Assembly: GCA_009801015.1 (NCBI GenBank)
Contig: VHZZ01013766.1
Span: 1 to 23,000, forward strand
Source of the DNA: Silene noctiflora
Lineage: Eukaryota > Streptophyta > Magnoliopsida > Caryophyllales > Caryophyllaceae
Direction: 5' to 3'
DNA length: 23,000 nt
In this document: positions 8,222-20,200 of the stretch, piece by piece
Position numbering within the stretch: position 1 is the stretch's first letter
How the letters are laid out: each line of letters starts with the position of its first letter
The notes under the pieces: model-generated
Seen by the model: the letters and a program-made list of their open reading frames with translations, nothing else
Databases searched by the model: none
What the model was told of the DNA's origin: nothing
Program-made: the position numbers and the translations under genes

Positions 8222-11200
8222 TTAAAACATCTCTTCATCTTCTTCAAGAGTGGGGACAGTACTCCGCTGTCGTCGCAACTGTAAACACCAGCAGTTGAAG
8301 ACCATATTAGCATATTTACCACCAATTTAGCGAGTTTAATAGACCGAAGTGGACTTACTGATACATATTTTTGTTTCTCAGCATTCAACTCTTCGCCCAA
8401 ATCAGCCATCCTGCAGCACATTACAGCATAAGGTAAGCATTGAAGAAGTTATATGTGCTCAAATAGATGAAGGCAAACATTAACCAACCTCGCTTGCAGG
8501 TCTAATATCTTGACTACAAGTATTTGTTCCTTTTCTGGAGGTGTTTTTTCAACCTGTAAATAAGCTTTATATGACTACCATAAAATTAAGAAAGCAAAAA
8601 CTATTTTCTCAATGGCATAAAAGAAAAGAAGAGGCTCTCAAGATCTGCTTTGTCTTAGATGAAAATTAATTTCATTTACAACCAGTACATGGAAAAAGAG
8701 GAGAGAAGAGTGCGCAATCAAAGCCACAGCAGTTCATATCTGGTTCCACTTTCCATTGCTACAATATGTTTTAGTGACCGTATACAACAGATTAACAGCT
8801 ATTGATAAATTATGAGAACAATGGAATAAAAACGCTAGTCAAGAATGTTGGGTCATAGAGCATACCAGTACAATGGAATACTCTCTCCATTCAAATCTAA
8901 TACCAGCTTATACCACGCTTACGTATTTACATAATTACATTTGTTATAAAAAAAAGGGTTATTTAACAACAATACCCCAAACTATTAGGGGTCTTCTTAA
9001 AATACTTTGAACTTCAATTTAACTCACAACAAACCGTAGAATTGCCCCATCTTCTCATATTACACTCGAATAACCGATTACCTCTTTAGCAGGTCACTCC
9101 CTTCTCTTCTCCTTGTAAACCATATACTTTGACCAGCCCAACCCTTATCAATCAGATCCTTGCCCCGCCACTATCCACCACAACCACCGATGCCCTATTT
9201 AATAACGGACCACTAATACCCTTCCCTTCCCCGCCTCGTCGACCACCTTAACGATATCCCCAGGACCCCCAAATCCCAAATTAACATTTACCCAAAATTG
9301 ATTTGGGGATCTAGGGTTTACCATAACCATCGGAGAAGGGATGGACGACGATGGTCGCCACTGCATGAGTTAATGAGGATATGCAGGGAACGTGGAATAA
9401 GTATCAAGTATAACAACATTACGTCTTNGTGTACTTCAAGGAAAGAAAATTAGAGATGGCAACATTAATGGCTAAACCTTCAATGACTGATTCAAACAGT
9501 CCCGCAAGTTTCAGGGACATAGTTTCGCGTCTCCTGCTGTAGAATTGCCAAAGGACACAGCATTGCCATAGAACAATGTCTCTTATTCTAAGGCCCTAGT
9601 ATCTCTTCCTGAAGCTTCCATGAAACTATGAAAGCATTAGCTGTACTGCCTACGAGTCAGAGGGCCAAGCAATCCAAGATTGGACAACGCCATTCTAGAA
9701 GACCATTTTCAATTACTGAGGTAAAAGTCACTATTCAATGTCGGTTTTATAAAGCGTCCTGAAATGCGGCATTACTTGGCTGTCATCTCGGTTTTATAAA
9801 TGAAAAAGAAGAACAAGGTGTGGAGTAAAGGAGGCAAGGGTGTTGCCAGATGGTGGTGTTGGTTGCGTAAATGTCGGTGTAGATCTTAGATGCGGCGGTG
9901 GTATGCTTGTGAATGGACAATAAGGAAGTGGTGGTGTTTTCTGATGGTGTGGTAGTGGTGGTAATGGGATCCACGTGGTTTTTAACCTGGGTTTACAGGT
10001 TAAAAATGAACAACTGCAGTATAAGATGAGAGGAGTGATTGTATGGTTTATTGTGAGTTAAATTAAAGTTTAGAGTATTTTAAGATGACGCTCAATAGTT
10101 TGGAGTATTTTGGTTAACTCTTTCATAAAATATTATTTTCAACAAAAGATATTACTTCCTCGGTTTTTTTTTTATTCTCCCATTTCATTTCTCCATTTTT
10201 AAGAAAATGGTCATCTTTACCACATTACCGAATACCCACCCTAACACCACCAACACCCAAATGTGAACCACCATCCAACACCTTAACCATCAGCGCCGTA
10301 ACACCCACATCCACCCCATCACCACACCCACCGGCCACCGCCGAATACCACCCTCAACACGACCCATTATATGGCTGGACCGCCAAACACAACTACCGAG
10401 CACTACCAACACCACCACCACCACACCGAGTATCCTCAACCATAGCCTATACCCCCATCCAACACGACATACCTCAACCACCAACACTACATTCGTCAAT
10501 TCCAGATTTGGTGAAGAATTGGTGGTCGACTTTGCAAATCTTATGTGTATTTGAAGTAAAGGAGGCCTGCGAGGTGGGCCATGATGGGTATGGTGGAGGA
10601 GAAAGATGGGTGATTCCAGCGAAAATTTTGACATTAGTTATTAGAATTAGGTTGTCGGAGGTTAGTGGTCGGAGTAAGGATAGAAGGTAGTGGTTGGTTC
10701 TCGTTGTAGGGCAAGATGGTGTTTGTTAATGATGAAGGTAGGTGACGGAGGAAGTAGTAGTGGTTGCTAAATGTGTACAGGTGAAAAATTAGTGTCTGGC
10801 AATTGGAGTAATGTTTCTACATTGATATGGACAATTTGGTAAAATGTTATAAAAAGCTTGCCAAAAGAGGAAAGAAGGAGAAGTGGGAAGAAAAGAAAAA
10901 AAGTTCCAAAAAAGGAAAGTGAGAAGAAAACAGAAAAATGAAGGAGAAACATATTGATGGAGAAAAACATGGTCAAGGTAGTATCTTGGAGAACCGAGCA
11001 AAAGAAAATGTGGCGCTTGGATATGAATGGAGGGAGTAAAATATAATGACGACTGGATGGACCAATCAGGCACGCGAAAGTAATATTTTCCTAAGAGTCT
11101 AATATCAACCCTCTATATAGGCAATGGGGTAACACGATATGACTTTGAGATACAAAGAAGAAACGGAACAGTCAAATTAGGTTGCTTGTTTAACTTGAGC

Positions 11201-14200
11201 TACTACTGTGATGGAAGGGTTATATCAAAGACACTCTTGGAGACAACTTACTTCGGTAAAGGGAGATTATCCAATACACTAGAAGTTAGGAAGATCAAAA
11301 CTATGATCAATATCAAAAACTTACACATCCATTCTCAAGAGTATGTGTTGCTGGTACTGGAGAAAACTTTCCATCTTGACAGACTACATTGAAATGAGAA
11401 AGGTGAGATACAAGTTGGCTCAGCAACTAATACATAATTAGACCAGAAACATAAAAGAACAAAAGTACACTCACCATCAATTTCAGATTGTTGCAAACTA
11501 TTTACCAAACTCGCGATCAGATCCTGATCATCAATGAAAAACAAAATCCTTCCGTCAAAAGGAAAAACACAGAAAAAAAGAAAAAACACAGAAAAAAAGA
11601 AAAAACAAGACAAGTCACTTTTTCTAAACTATTGTAAACTACTAAAAACCAATTTTCCCGGGCATATAACAAGCATGAAAGTACCCTCATAGTGGATCAA
11701 CCATTACCTGCTGAATTGCAGTCTGCTGGAAGAGACTTTGGAGGTGAGGAAAGAGAATTGACGAAGAAACATCAGCGCTACTTATGTCTTTGGTAGGTGG
11801 ACAGGTAACCTACAATGTTTCAAATATAAAACTGAATAACCAAGTAAATCATTTAACAAAATTGCGAAGCATTATAGAAACAGCACACTTCGAGCAACAT
11901 GACATTTAAAATTTCAAATAATAAATAAACTGCATTTGCACAACCAATAGGCTAATTTAAGGAAAATCGAGGCAGATAAATCCCTTACTCTAACTAAGAT
12001 TGTTGTTTAAAGCTCTACTACCCCAAATAAAAAAATTCACCAAACAAAAAAAAAAAGAAAAAGAAAATCCTATGCCTAGTTAAAAATGAGAGTTTATTTT
12101 CAAGATCCCAAAGTAGGCAACAAAAAAAAATGTTTCTATGGAACTTTGAACTCTCCTTAAATTCAACAGTAGTGTTGTTTTAACTTTTAACCAAACAACT
12201 CCACTATTGAGCAGGTGAATTCAGGTTTGTGGTATTCATCACTGGCCCCCTGCCCGGACAATAAATTTAATAGCTGAGCATGTGTGATAGTGAGTGTAAA
12301 CTCAGCCACATCTTACACGGACTTGAATTTGGATGTTGTTTGGAAGTTTCCTTTCATCTTCCGATCCCTTATTATGGTTCATGTTAAGTAACTAAAAATT
12401 ACTTTAGGGGCGCTTTCAGAGCTAGTTAGTAGTTTTAACAAGAAGTCTAGGACATAAGACAGCAAAATACAGAGGAAAAAGTACATACTGCTTGCTTTGG
12501 CATGGATATCCAATCGCCAACACTAGCTGATTTTCTCAATGATGAACCCTAGAAATCAAAGAAAATGATGTCAGGGATACATTGATGAAAGATAGTCACG
12601 CTGATTTTGACTAACGGGCGAAGATCTCCTAACTGTGGATGAGGTCAAATAGACAAATCTTATAAATATCATGCATTAGTGCCGAGCACAATAACAACAA
12701 TAATACCCCAGTGCCTCAATGGCTCCTGCAAATTGTTGAGGTAAGGGGGTCAAATGTACGCAACCTCACCCTTATATTAGCAACAAGAAGAGGCTGTTTT
12801 GGAATAAGAAGATGAAAATTGCATCAACAACTACAACAAATGACTGCTACTTCACAGTAAAAAGAAACGCAGTCATTTTACTTTTATTTCATCATAAATT
12901 GAGAACCATCTCTGGCATTAGTTCCAAGCACATAAGATGAAAATTTTCAAATCCATTTGGCTCTTACCTTAGCAAAATCCACATTCTCCGAAGTCACTGA
13001 AAAGCGCCCTTTTACTTGAACGAAACTAGCCTTTGATTTATCATCTGGTGAGTCTTTGTGCCCTGAAACCAGAACGCTTTGAATAGTTAACACCGCACTG
13101 TGTGCTAATGATGGATAACAGAATTCACAGCAAGAACTTATGAGGACCAAATAGGTGATTAGAAGATTATGATTGTTACCTCCTGAGGATTTGATGGGTG
13201 CTGACAAGTTATTTGCTGAAGCGCGTGTTGATAACATCAGTGGACCACTAAAGCTAGCCATCCGACGAGGATTACTTATATCCGATGCAAGTTGGCTTTC
13301 ATTCTCAGGCCTACAGAATTTAATCAACATGCTCAAACAATGCACTAGGTGCCGTTATATCTATAGAGTATGGCTGTGTAGGTAAATGTTCTCCAACGAC
13401 GTTAGGGCTTTCACCGAGTTAAAGAGACACATATGTACAAGTTGTATATTGTACAAGTCCAAAGTTGAAAAGCCAATTTATACTATTATTTGGTCAGACA
13501 TTCAAGAGGCAAGAGAGAGAATTTTTCTTCCCTGTAGATGGTAAGCAAAAAACAATAAGTACTGACATCCGTGTTGGCTTTTCTATGTGTTGTGGACATG
13601 CGAAAAGAGCTAAACTCAAAATTTCAAATACCAGTATCAATAAATTTGTAAAGGCTGCTACAAATAAACTGCTGATCCAAACCTATTGGCAATCCCTACT
13701 AAAAACTGTCCGCGTGGCCATGTGGCTATCCTGTATTTTTATTAAATTGGTAAAAGATGTCTAATGCCAATCCCCGTAAAGATTTCTAACATTAGAATAA
13801 GATACTTGTTTATTATGTACTACTTAGAAAAATCAAACTAAATACTTCATGTGGAGCATGTATAGTAGATATTTCAAGCATATCATAGACATTGAACCAA
13901 AAACCTGCCAGAAATATGGCCCCACTCAGACAATTTCTGACCAAGCAAAATGCCAGGTATAAGAGGCCCACTCTGACTTTGACGACCTTTGCCTGTTTGA
14001 CACTTAGTCATCAATTGTGTCGTGTCCACGTCATAAACAAGTGCCCACTCAGTATCCAGAACATCTCTCTCAGGGACATTCCCTGGCCCATAAGAACCTG
14101 ACAATTCGCTTCTGCTCTTTGCAGCTTTGTCACTAGCACTGCTAGTTTGTCTACGAATAGCTTGTTCTGCATTTCTTTGCTCTATGCAAGGATCATCATG

Positions 14201-17200
14201 TTGAATGTAGGACAAAATTTCACCTCAAAAGCAAAATATACTTATCCTAGGTGCCATATTCACTTTTTGAAACATGCAGTTCAGGACAAATTGCAACAAG
14301 TGAACATCAGGTTCAGTACCTGTTGACATCAGCAGTAGGAGAAAAGGACTTTCCAGAAAAAGATCCCGACTCCGATAAATCCTGAAAAGAATTGAACGAA
14401 ATCTCTCTCAGAAGAAAGAAAGACCAACAAAAGGCATAATTTAACTAGAACTTATAAGGCTCTGTAGATCACCTTACTGCTTGTTGCGGATCTTATACTT
14501 TCATCTCCTTCCTTTATTCCTATAAAATCATCATCCTCATCGTGAACCTAAGAAAAGACATAATGATCTCTAATGGTTAAAAGAACTCTCAGATAAGAGG
14601 CATACAGGATTTCAGATCTAAAAGAACACGGTAAAGTTACAATGCTGGGGGCAACAACATCGATACAGCCATCGCCATTAAAAGGGTATACAATTATATT
14701 CAAAACAAGAGGACAAATCACAAGTAATATACAGAGAGGTAATGAAATTACACATCCTTCTGCAACTACCGAAAGACAGCGGATTACGTTATAAAGCTGA
14801 TTTAAAAAATATTACTGAAGTACACAATGAAGACGAAATCACACTCACCAAAGAAGCCTGGGCCTTCAAGTCCTCAATATCAAAGTTCCAGGCACTGACA
14901 CCTCTCTTGTACTCACTCTGGAAGAAGAGAAGACAAAGAAATTCAATCATACGCCCAAAAGACACAATGCATTATTTAAGACTGTGACATTACAGCAAGC
15001 ATTTTCTGCAAAAAAATTAGTGTAACTACATGCTAGTACGATAGAATTTGGTGAAAAAGCAAGATGAAGTTGCTCAACAGAGTTCCATTAGTAGTTAAAA
15101 CAGAGAAGTTGATACCATACCTGTGATATAGCCTCCTCCTCTCCTGTAGGCATTCTTTTCAGAGCAAGCTGAGCAGCATCTTTAAGCTGCATGATTAAGT
15201 ATAACAAAATAAATTCTAATGCCAAAAGAAAAATTAAAGCCAAAAGATATATCATGCGTTTGACGATTAACCTGCACAGCTTTCACGCGATCCCATAGTG
15301 GTGGCAAGTCCGCATATAATTTCTTCACAGAAAGCTCGGGGGGCTTAGCATATTTGAAGAATGAGTGTTTGAGTAGCTTCTCTGCAGTAGGCCGCTTTGA
15401 TTGATCTTTCACCAGGCACATAGCAACCATTTCTTTAAAAGCCTATAAAACAACTAGAAAGAAAACAATTAGAAGATTACGTACATGGCAATCCCAGATT
15501 AGAAAAGCTTAAACACTATCAGCATCAAGAAAATAAAACAAAACGGTTGATCAGCAATACCGGTCATAGCACGTCATTTGAACACTAAAACATTTTAGAA
15601 TATACTCCCACCTATTCATTGAAATTGCAACAGTTTCCACTTTCCAACATATTTTGCCAAATGTTGCAGTTCCAATGAATTGGGGGGACTAAACTACTGA
15701 TAAAAGTAAAGAGAAGTACTAAACGGGCCGAATTTCGCTCTTGAAAAATTTCAGTCAGAAAATTGTGACATGCAAGTTGTTTGAAGCAGATGAGAAAAAA
15801 AAAATCACAGTCAGAATGAGCAACAAGACTACTCAGCAGAGAAGCAAATTTAAGTAACAAGCTATGACTTCCATTCCAAAATGGTTTGAACTCAGCTGAC
15901 ATGAACCATGAAGTGAAATTGTTTGTGACATGTACAATAGTACGATAAAAAAAAAAAAAAAAGAAAAAAAAACGATAAATGTAATGGCATAACCTTAAAG
16001 ATTAGAAAATCGTACAAATGCAGAATTTTTTTTTAAAACAAAATGAATAATAATTATAAGTAAATGAGTGAGAAAGTACTTTTTATCTTAAAATAAAATC
16101 GAGGATATTAAAATTGATTTCTTAAAAAAAAAAAAAAAAAAAAAAGAAAGAAAGAAAAAAAGCAGGTAAAATGAAGATGTTGGCAAAATAGGAAAAATAA
16201 TTCTTTTAAGAGGAAAAAAGTATTGATCATAAATTCATAATAATCAAAAAAAAAATATCGCACACAATCATCTACTCTACCTTTCCCTTCACACTGTCCT
16301 CTCCCACGGCACATTATCTTTGATTGACCTGAAAACTTTTATCATTTCAGTCACCTTTACCATGCTATATTGGGTCTATCCCTACCCATTCGCTATCCCA
16401 GACAGAAAAACTTCAGTATATCAACAATGATAAAAACCTCACCTGGGTAAAAGCATATTCTTAACATAAAGCAAAATTACACCGAAGGGGAATGAAAGGC
16501 TAAAAACTCAGAATAGAACAATTAACCTTAGAGAATTTTTTGTCCCGGTCATAATCAAGACCTGGAGGAGCATTCTGTATTGTCATTAGGAGAACCTACA
16601 AATAGAAGTGATATATAAACCGGTCAATGAGTTGGACGCTTTTCGGTTATATTCAATTATTAAGCAGAAATAGTTGGAAACCTTCATCGGAGGGTACTTT
16701 GAGAAAGGTGCATGACCATGAGCTAGCTCCAATGCAGTTATTCCAAATGACCATATGTCGGCCCTACACGCATAAAAATAAATAAATAAATAACAAATAA
16801 AAGATAAATTTGAGCACACGTAAAATGGTGCATGAATAATTTTATGTTTCTTAAGTATGTCTAGAACATTACAGAACTTAACTATTCACAGCAGAAAACA
16901 AGCAAGATAAATATGGAATTTCTAATACACTTGAAGTCTGAAGAGATACAAATACACTTTTCGATTCTTTTGTTTGCTTTTGAGGTTCATCGAAAAGATG
17001 AAAAAAGACACGAATGAGGAGTTAAATGAAGGTCATATGGAAGATTGGAAGCATTATCCCACTCTAAGCTACCATGTAAAAACCTGGGTTTCTTTTACTC
17101 TCGATATGTTCAAACAAATTAAAAAACTCACAGTCTTACCACCTGTATACACTAGAACACTTTTAACCTCCCTCTCTCTTCCTCTCTCTCTCCCCCCTAC

Positions 17201-20200
17201 ACAATTTTAACGGGGTTTTATTTTATTTATCTTCGCTTCATTTTCAGTCTTGCCACCTGTATACAACTCTCTGAAATGTGACCAATGTTTCGCTATAGGA
17301 GACCAGCAAAAACAGCATCTTTTGGTTCAAGTTAATAATAGTAACTAATCTGAAGTGTCAAGCTACATACAAGGCACATGCTGCAATCGTTGCATAAGTG
17401 AGAAATAGAGGATGCAGGACCCTAACAGTATTTGATGTAAACCATACAAGAAGATACGGCAAATACCAAGGATGTCTAACAAAAACACATGCAGACTGTA
17501 GGTTTATTTCTCTTCTCCTTTGAGCGTCTTAATTGCAAGATAAACATGATAATGTCATCCCTTATTCGTGTTACAATACATATATTTGTGTCACTGAAAA
17601 AAGTAACTCACGCCGTAAGATGTTCCATGTATCATTGCCACAAATTAAGTGACAATAATAAACAAGACAAGACCAAGATCGCGTGGCATAGAAGAGCATT
17701 CATTCAAGTTGCATCCAGACATCAAAAATTGGATAACGCAGTTCATTTAACACAACTTAAAGAGAAGGCTCACTTAAAGTTGTATCCACTTCCAGGTTGC
17801 AAAACCTCTGGTGCCATCCTAAAAACAAGTATGAAATAGCCAATATTAGTTTGATGTATACTTAGCAAATAGGGAACATGTGCCTTAGGCTTAAAAATCG
17901 TTGCATGGAACAGTCAGTGTGAGGTGAGAAAATATAGAAAATAAGGTATGAAGGAAAGTCGCGATAGTGGGACGAAGCAACATACACGGAAACATACATC
18001 TATAAAGGAAGGGGGGAAAAAACAAAAGAGAAATAATAATGAGGAGAACCTTTTGGATATGAGATAAGAGGTATGTATGAAAGAAATGTTTGAAGATGAA
18101 TCAAGAGGGAAAAATACAGAACATTTGTAAAGATAACTAAAATAAATAAAAGAAGAATGAAAAAATGAACAAAACAGAAGAAAAGTAAAGAGAACCAAAG
18201 ATGACAAAAAAAAAAAACATCATTCAAGTAAATTTATTCCGTCAACCTCACCCTATCCACCACAGTATCTTCTTCAATCTCAAATAGACAAATACACCTA
18301 TGTTGCTTGGGGTCAGCCTTCTATGCTTTTTAAGGTTTCACCTACCTTTCATTGTTTTATTTATTGGTCGAGACACTTATATGCGGCCGAGTTATCAAGG
18401 TTTTAGAGTTTATCGCTATCACATCTACTGCATTTTGAGGCAATATTAACCGCATTTAGCGTGATTAGCACGGATAAGAAATCTAAAGATCTCAGGGAAG
18501 GGTGAAGGTATGTGTTCCAAAGTCCCAGGCGTACTACCTCGCTCACCCTCGCCCGCTCAACAGCACACTATACTAGTAAATGGGACATACTTCGTGACGA
18601 ATAGCCATGCAAATGCAATACAAATAATAAACAGCAATATACTCCCAAATAAATTTAGCTAAGTCTGTTGTTCAGCATACAATATTAAATCCCAAGTCAA
18701 GTGTAATGTAGCATGTGAAATTATTTACATGATACTATTGCCATTCTCGGGAGGTAATTATACCATGTAAATAGGTGATTCAGACAAGTCTTTTCTAAAG
18801 TTAAAAAGTCTTTTCTCTAGGTTGTTGCGGAAAGCAAAAATAAGTTAGAAGTGAAACTTTTGGCGGCATTTATGAGATCTAGTGTTGAGGTCTACAGTCT
18901 AACAGATGCATGCTTCTGCTTCGAGATGTCACTAGGCTCGTGAAGTCAAGATACTCGGTTGTAGTGGTAGAGGGTAGAACAGTTCTTCGGGATTGAGGAT
19001 CCCCTTAGGATATATCTGACAAAAAAAGGGACTTATTTGAGGTACTTTCCATTGTTTATGTAGATGAAGTCGGAAGCGAAATTGAAGTTAGAATTGTAAT
19101 ATTGTATACAGTTGCTAGTTCGGCAAAGTAAAAACATATTTTGTAGCTAAGTGTAGTCTGGTATTACAGAGGAGGGAGAAAGACAACAATATGTCTTAGA
19201 GAAACAGAGCGAGAGAAATTTGGGATTGAAGGCGAGGTTAAACGAATGTGGAGGCTTGGTATCTATAGTCCATAAAAGGACATTGGCTTGAAGCCGCACA
19301 AGGCAGTGGCCCCTGGCATGGTCAGAAATATGGAGGAGTAAATGTTCTAGAGTAGGGGACAGGGAGAAGGTCTCGTGTGATGGTCGCAGATACGGAGGAG
19401 AGTCGTCTGCAAGGAAAGGTCAAAATAGTGAGTAACGAGCATGGCACCTGGCCTAGTGGGATAGCCCTAGGCTGGTTACTGTCCAAGCTTGCCATCTTTG
19501 CTTTTCGCGTTTGTTTTGAAATTATCACCTTAAGGCATGTGACCACTCATCGGAAAGGTAAGACAATGAAGTTTACTTTCAGAGTACAATCACTTAAAAT
19601 TGTAGTGTATTTTGGGAGTTAATGGCCGTCGTAAGTCGACTAAGTGTTTCCGAAGTATAGGAATGCTTGAAGCTGTGGTTAAGGCTTTGGGCTATTTTTG
19701 GCTAGCCTTTTGTGCTTAGTTAGGTATGTTTACGCTTAGGCTTGATAACGAGGTTTATTTTGATGTATGACACCAACCATCTTGACCCAATACGATGATC
19801 GTTGGAGTGACGCTTGCAAACGTAAATTTAAGACACCACTAAAGCCATATGACTGATCATCACTGGAGTTTTACAGGCATTTCAAAATCCAGATGTCTAC
19901 ATTACCATATTCCTCCGTCAATAATTTCTTGTATGGTAATTGGTCACAAAACCATTTCAGCGTACACATCTTTACTACATTCATCTTATGAACATGACAA
20001 GATGACATTGTTTCAAGACTTTCAACACCCAACAATTAGTGCCATCATGAACTAAAACATTCCGTAAAATCTCAAGGCCATATCAACACTACTTACATGT
20101 ATAGAAAGATGAAATAAATCTAAAATATGGAATCTTGAAAAGATATCAATAATAAATACATAGCACAACTAGCTCACCAGCATGGAGTTCCAACAAACGT

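Larger units (their letters stand above)
8554..11324 (-). other. Kinase intron 18 (2771 bp), transposon-filled
   Basis: Flanked by a near-consensus donor (TGT|GTAAGT) after the 59-nt exon 11325-11383 and by an acceptor TTTACAG before 8553. Most of its length is mobile DNA (elements at 8952-10124 and 8881-11036). The remaining parts, 8554-8880 and 11037-11324, hold no recognisable gene on either strand. Confidence 0.75.
15443..16526 (-). other. Kinase intron 6 (1084 bp) with MITE and poly(A) runs
   Basis: Separates exon 6 (end of the kinase C-lobe helices) from exon 7. Contains an 85-bp Stowaway-like MITE (15605-15689) and two long A-rich runs on the + strand (about 15946-15971 and 16123-16160). 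No gene is seen. Confidence 0.65.

Noticed and set aside
10290..10634. 114-codon open frame on the - strand
   Set aside because: Low-complexity V/W/R/G peptide from ACC-rich transposon interior within a kinase intron; no motif, no start context.
10155..11036. Stowaway element with left end at 10155
   Set aside because: CTTCCTCGG borders a TA but matches the right terminus at only about 10 of 20 bases; the end at 8881 matches 16 of 20.
17489..17839. 116-codon open frame on the + strand
   Set aside because: It overlaps kinase exon 4 on the opposite strand and has no recognisable domain; it is a shadow frame.
17914..18227. Hydrophobic S/F/L-rich open frames on the - strand
   Set aside because: They arise from a purine-rich + strand tract; composition explains the absence of stops, and they lie within intron 3.
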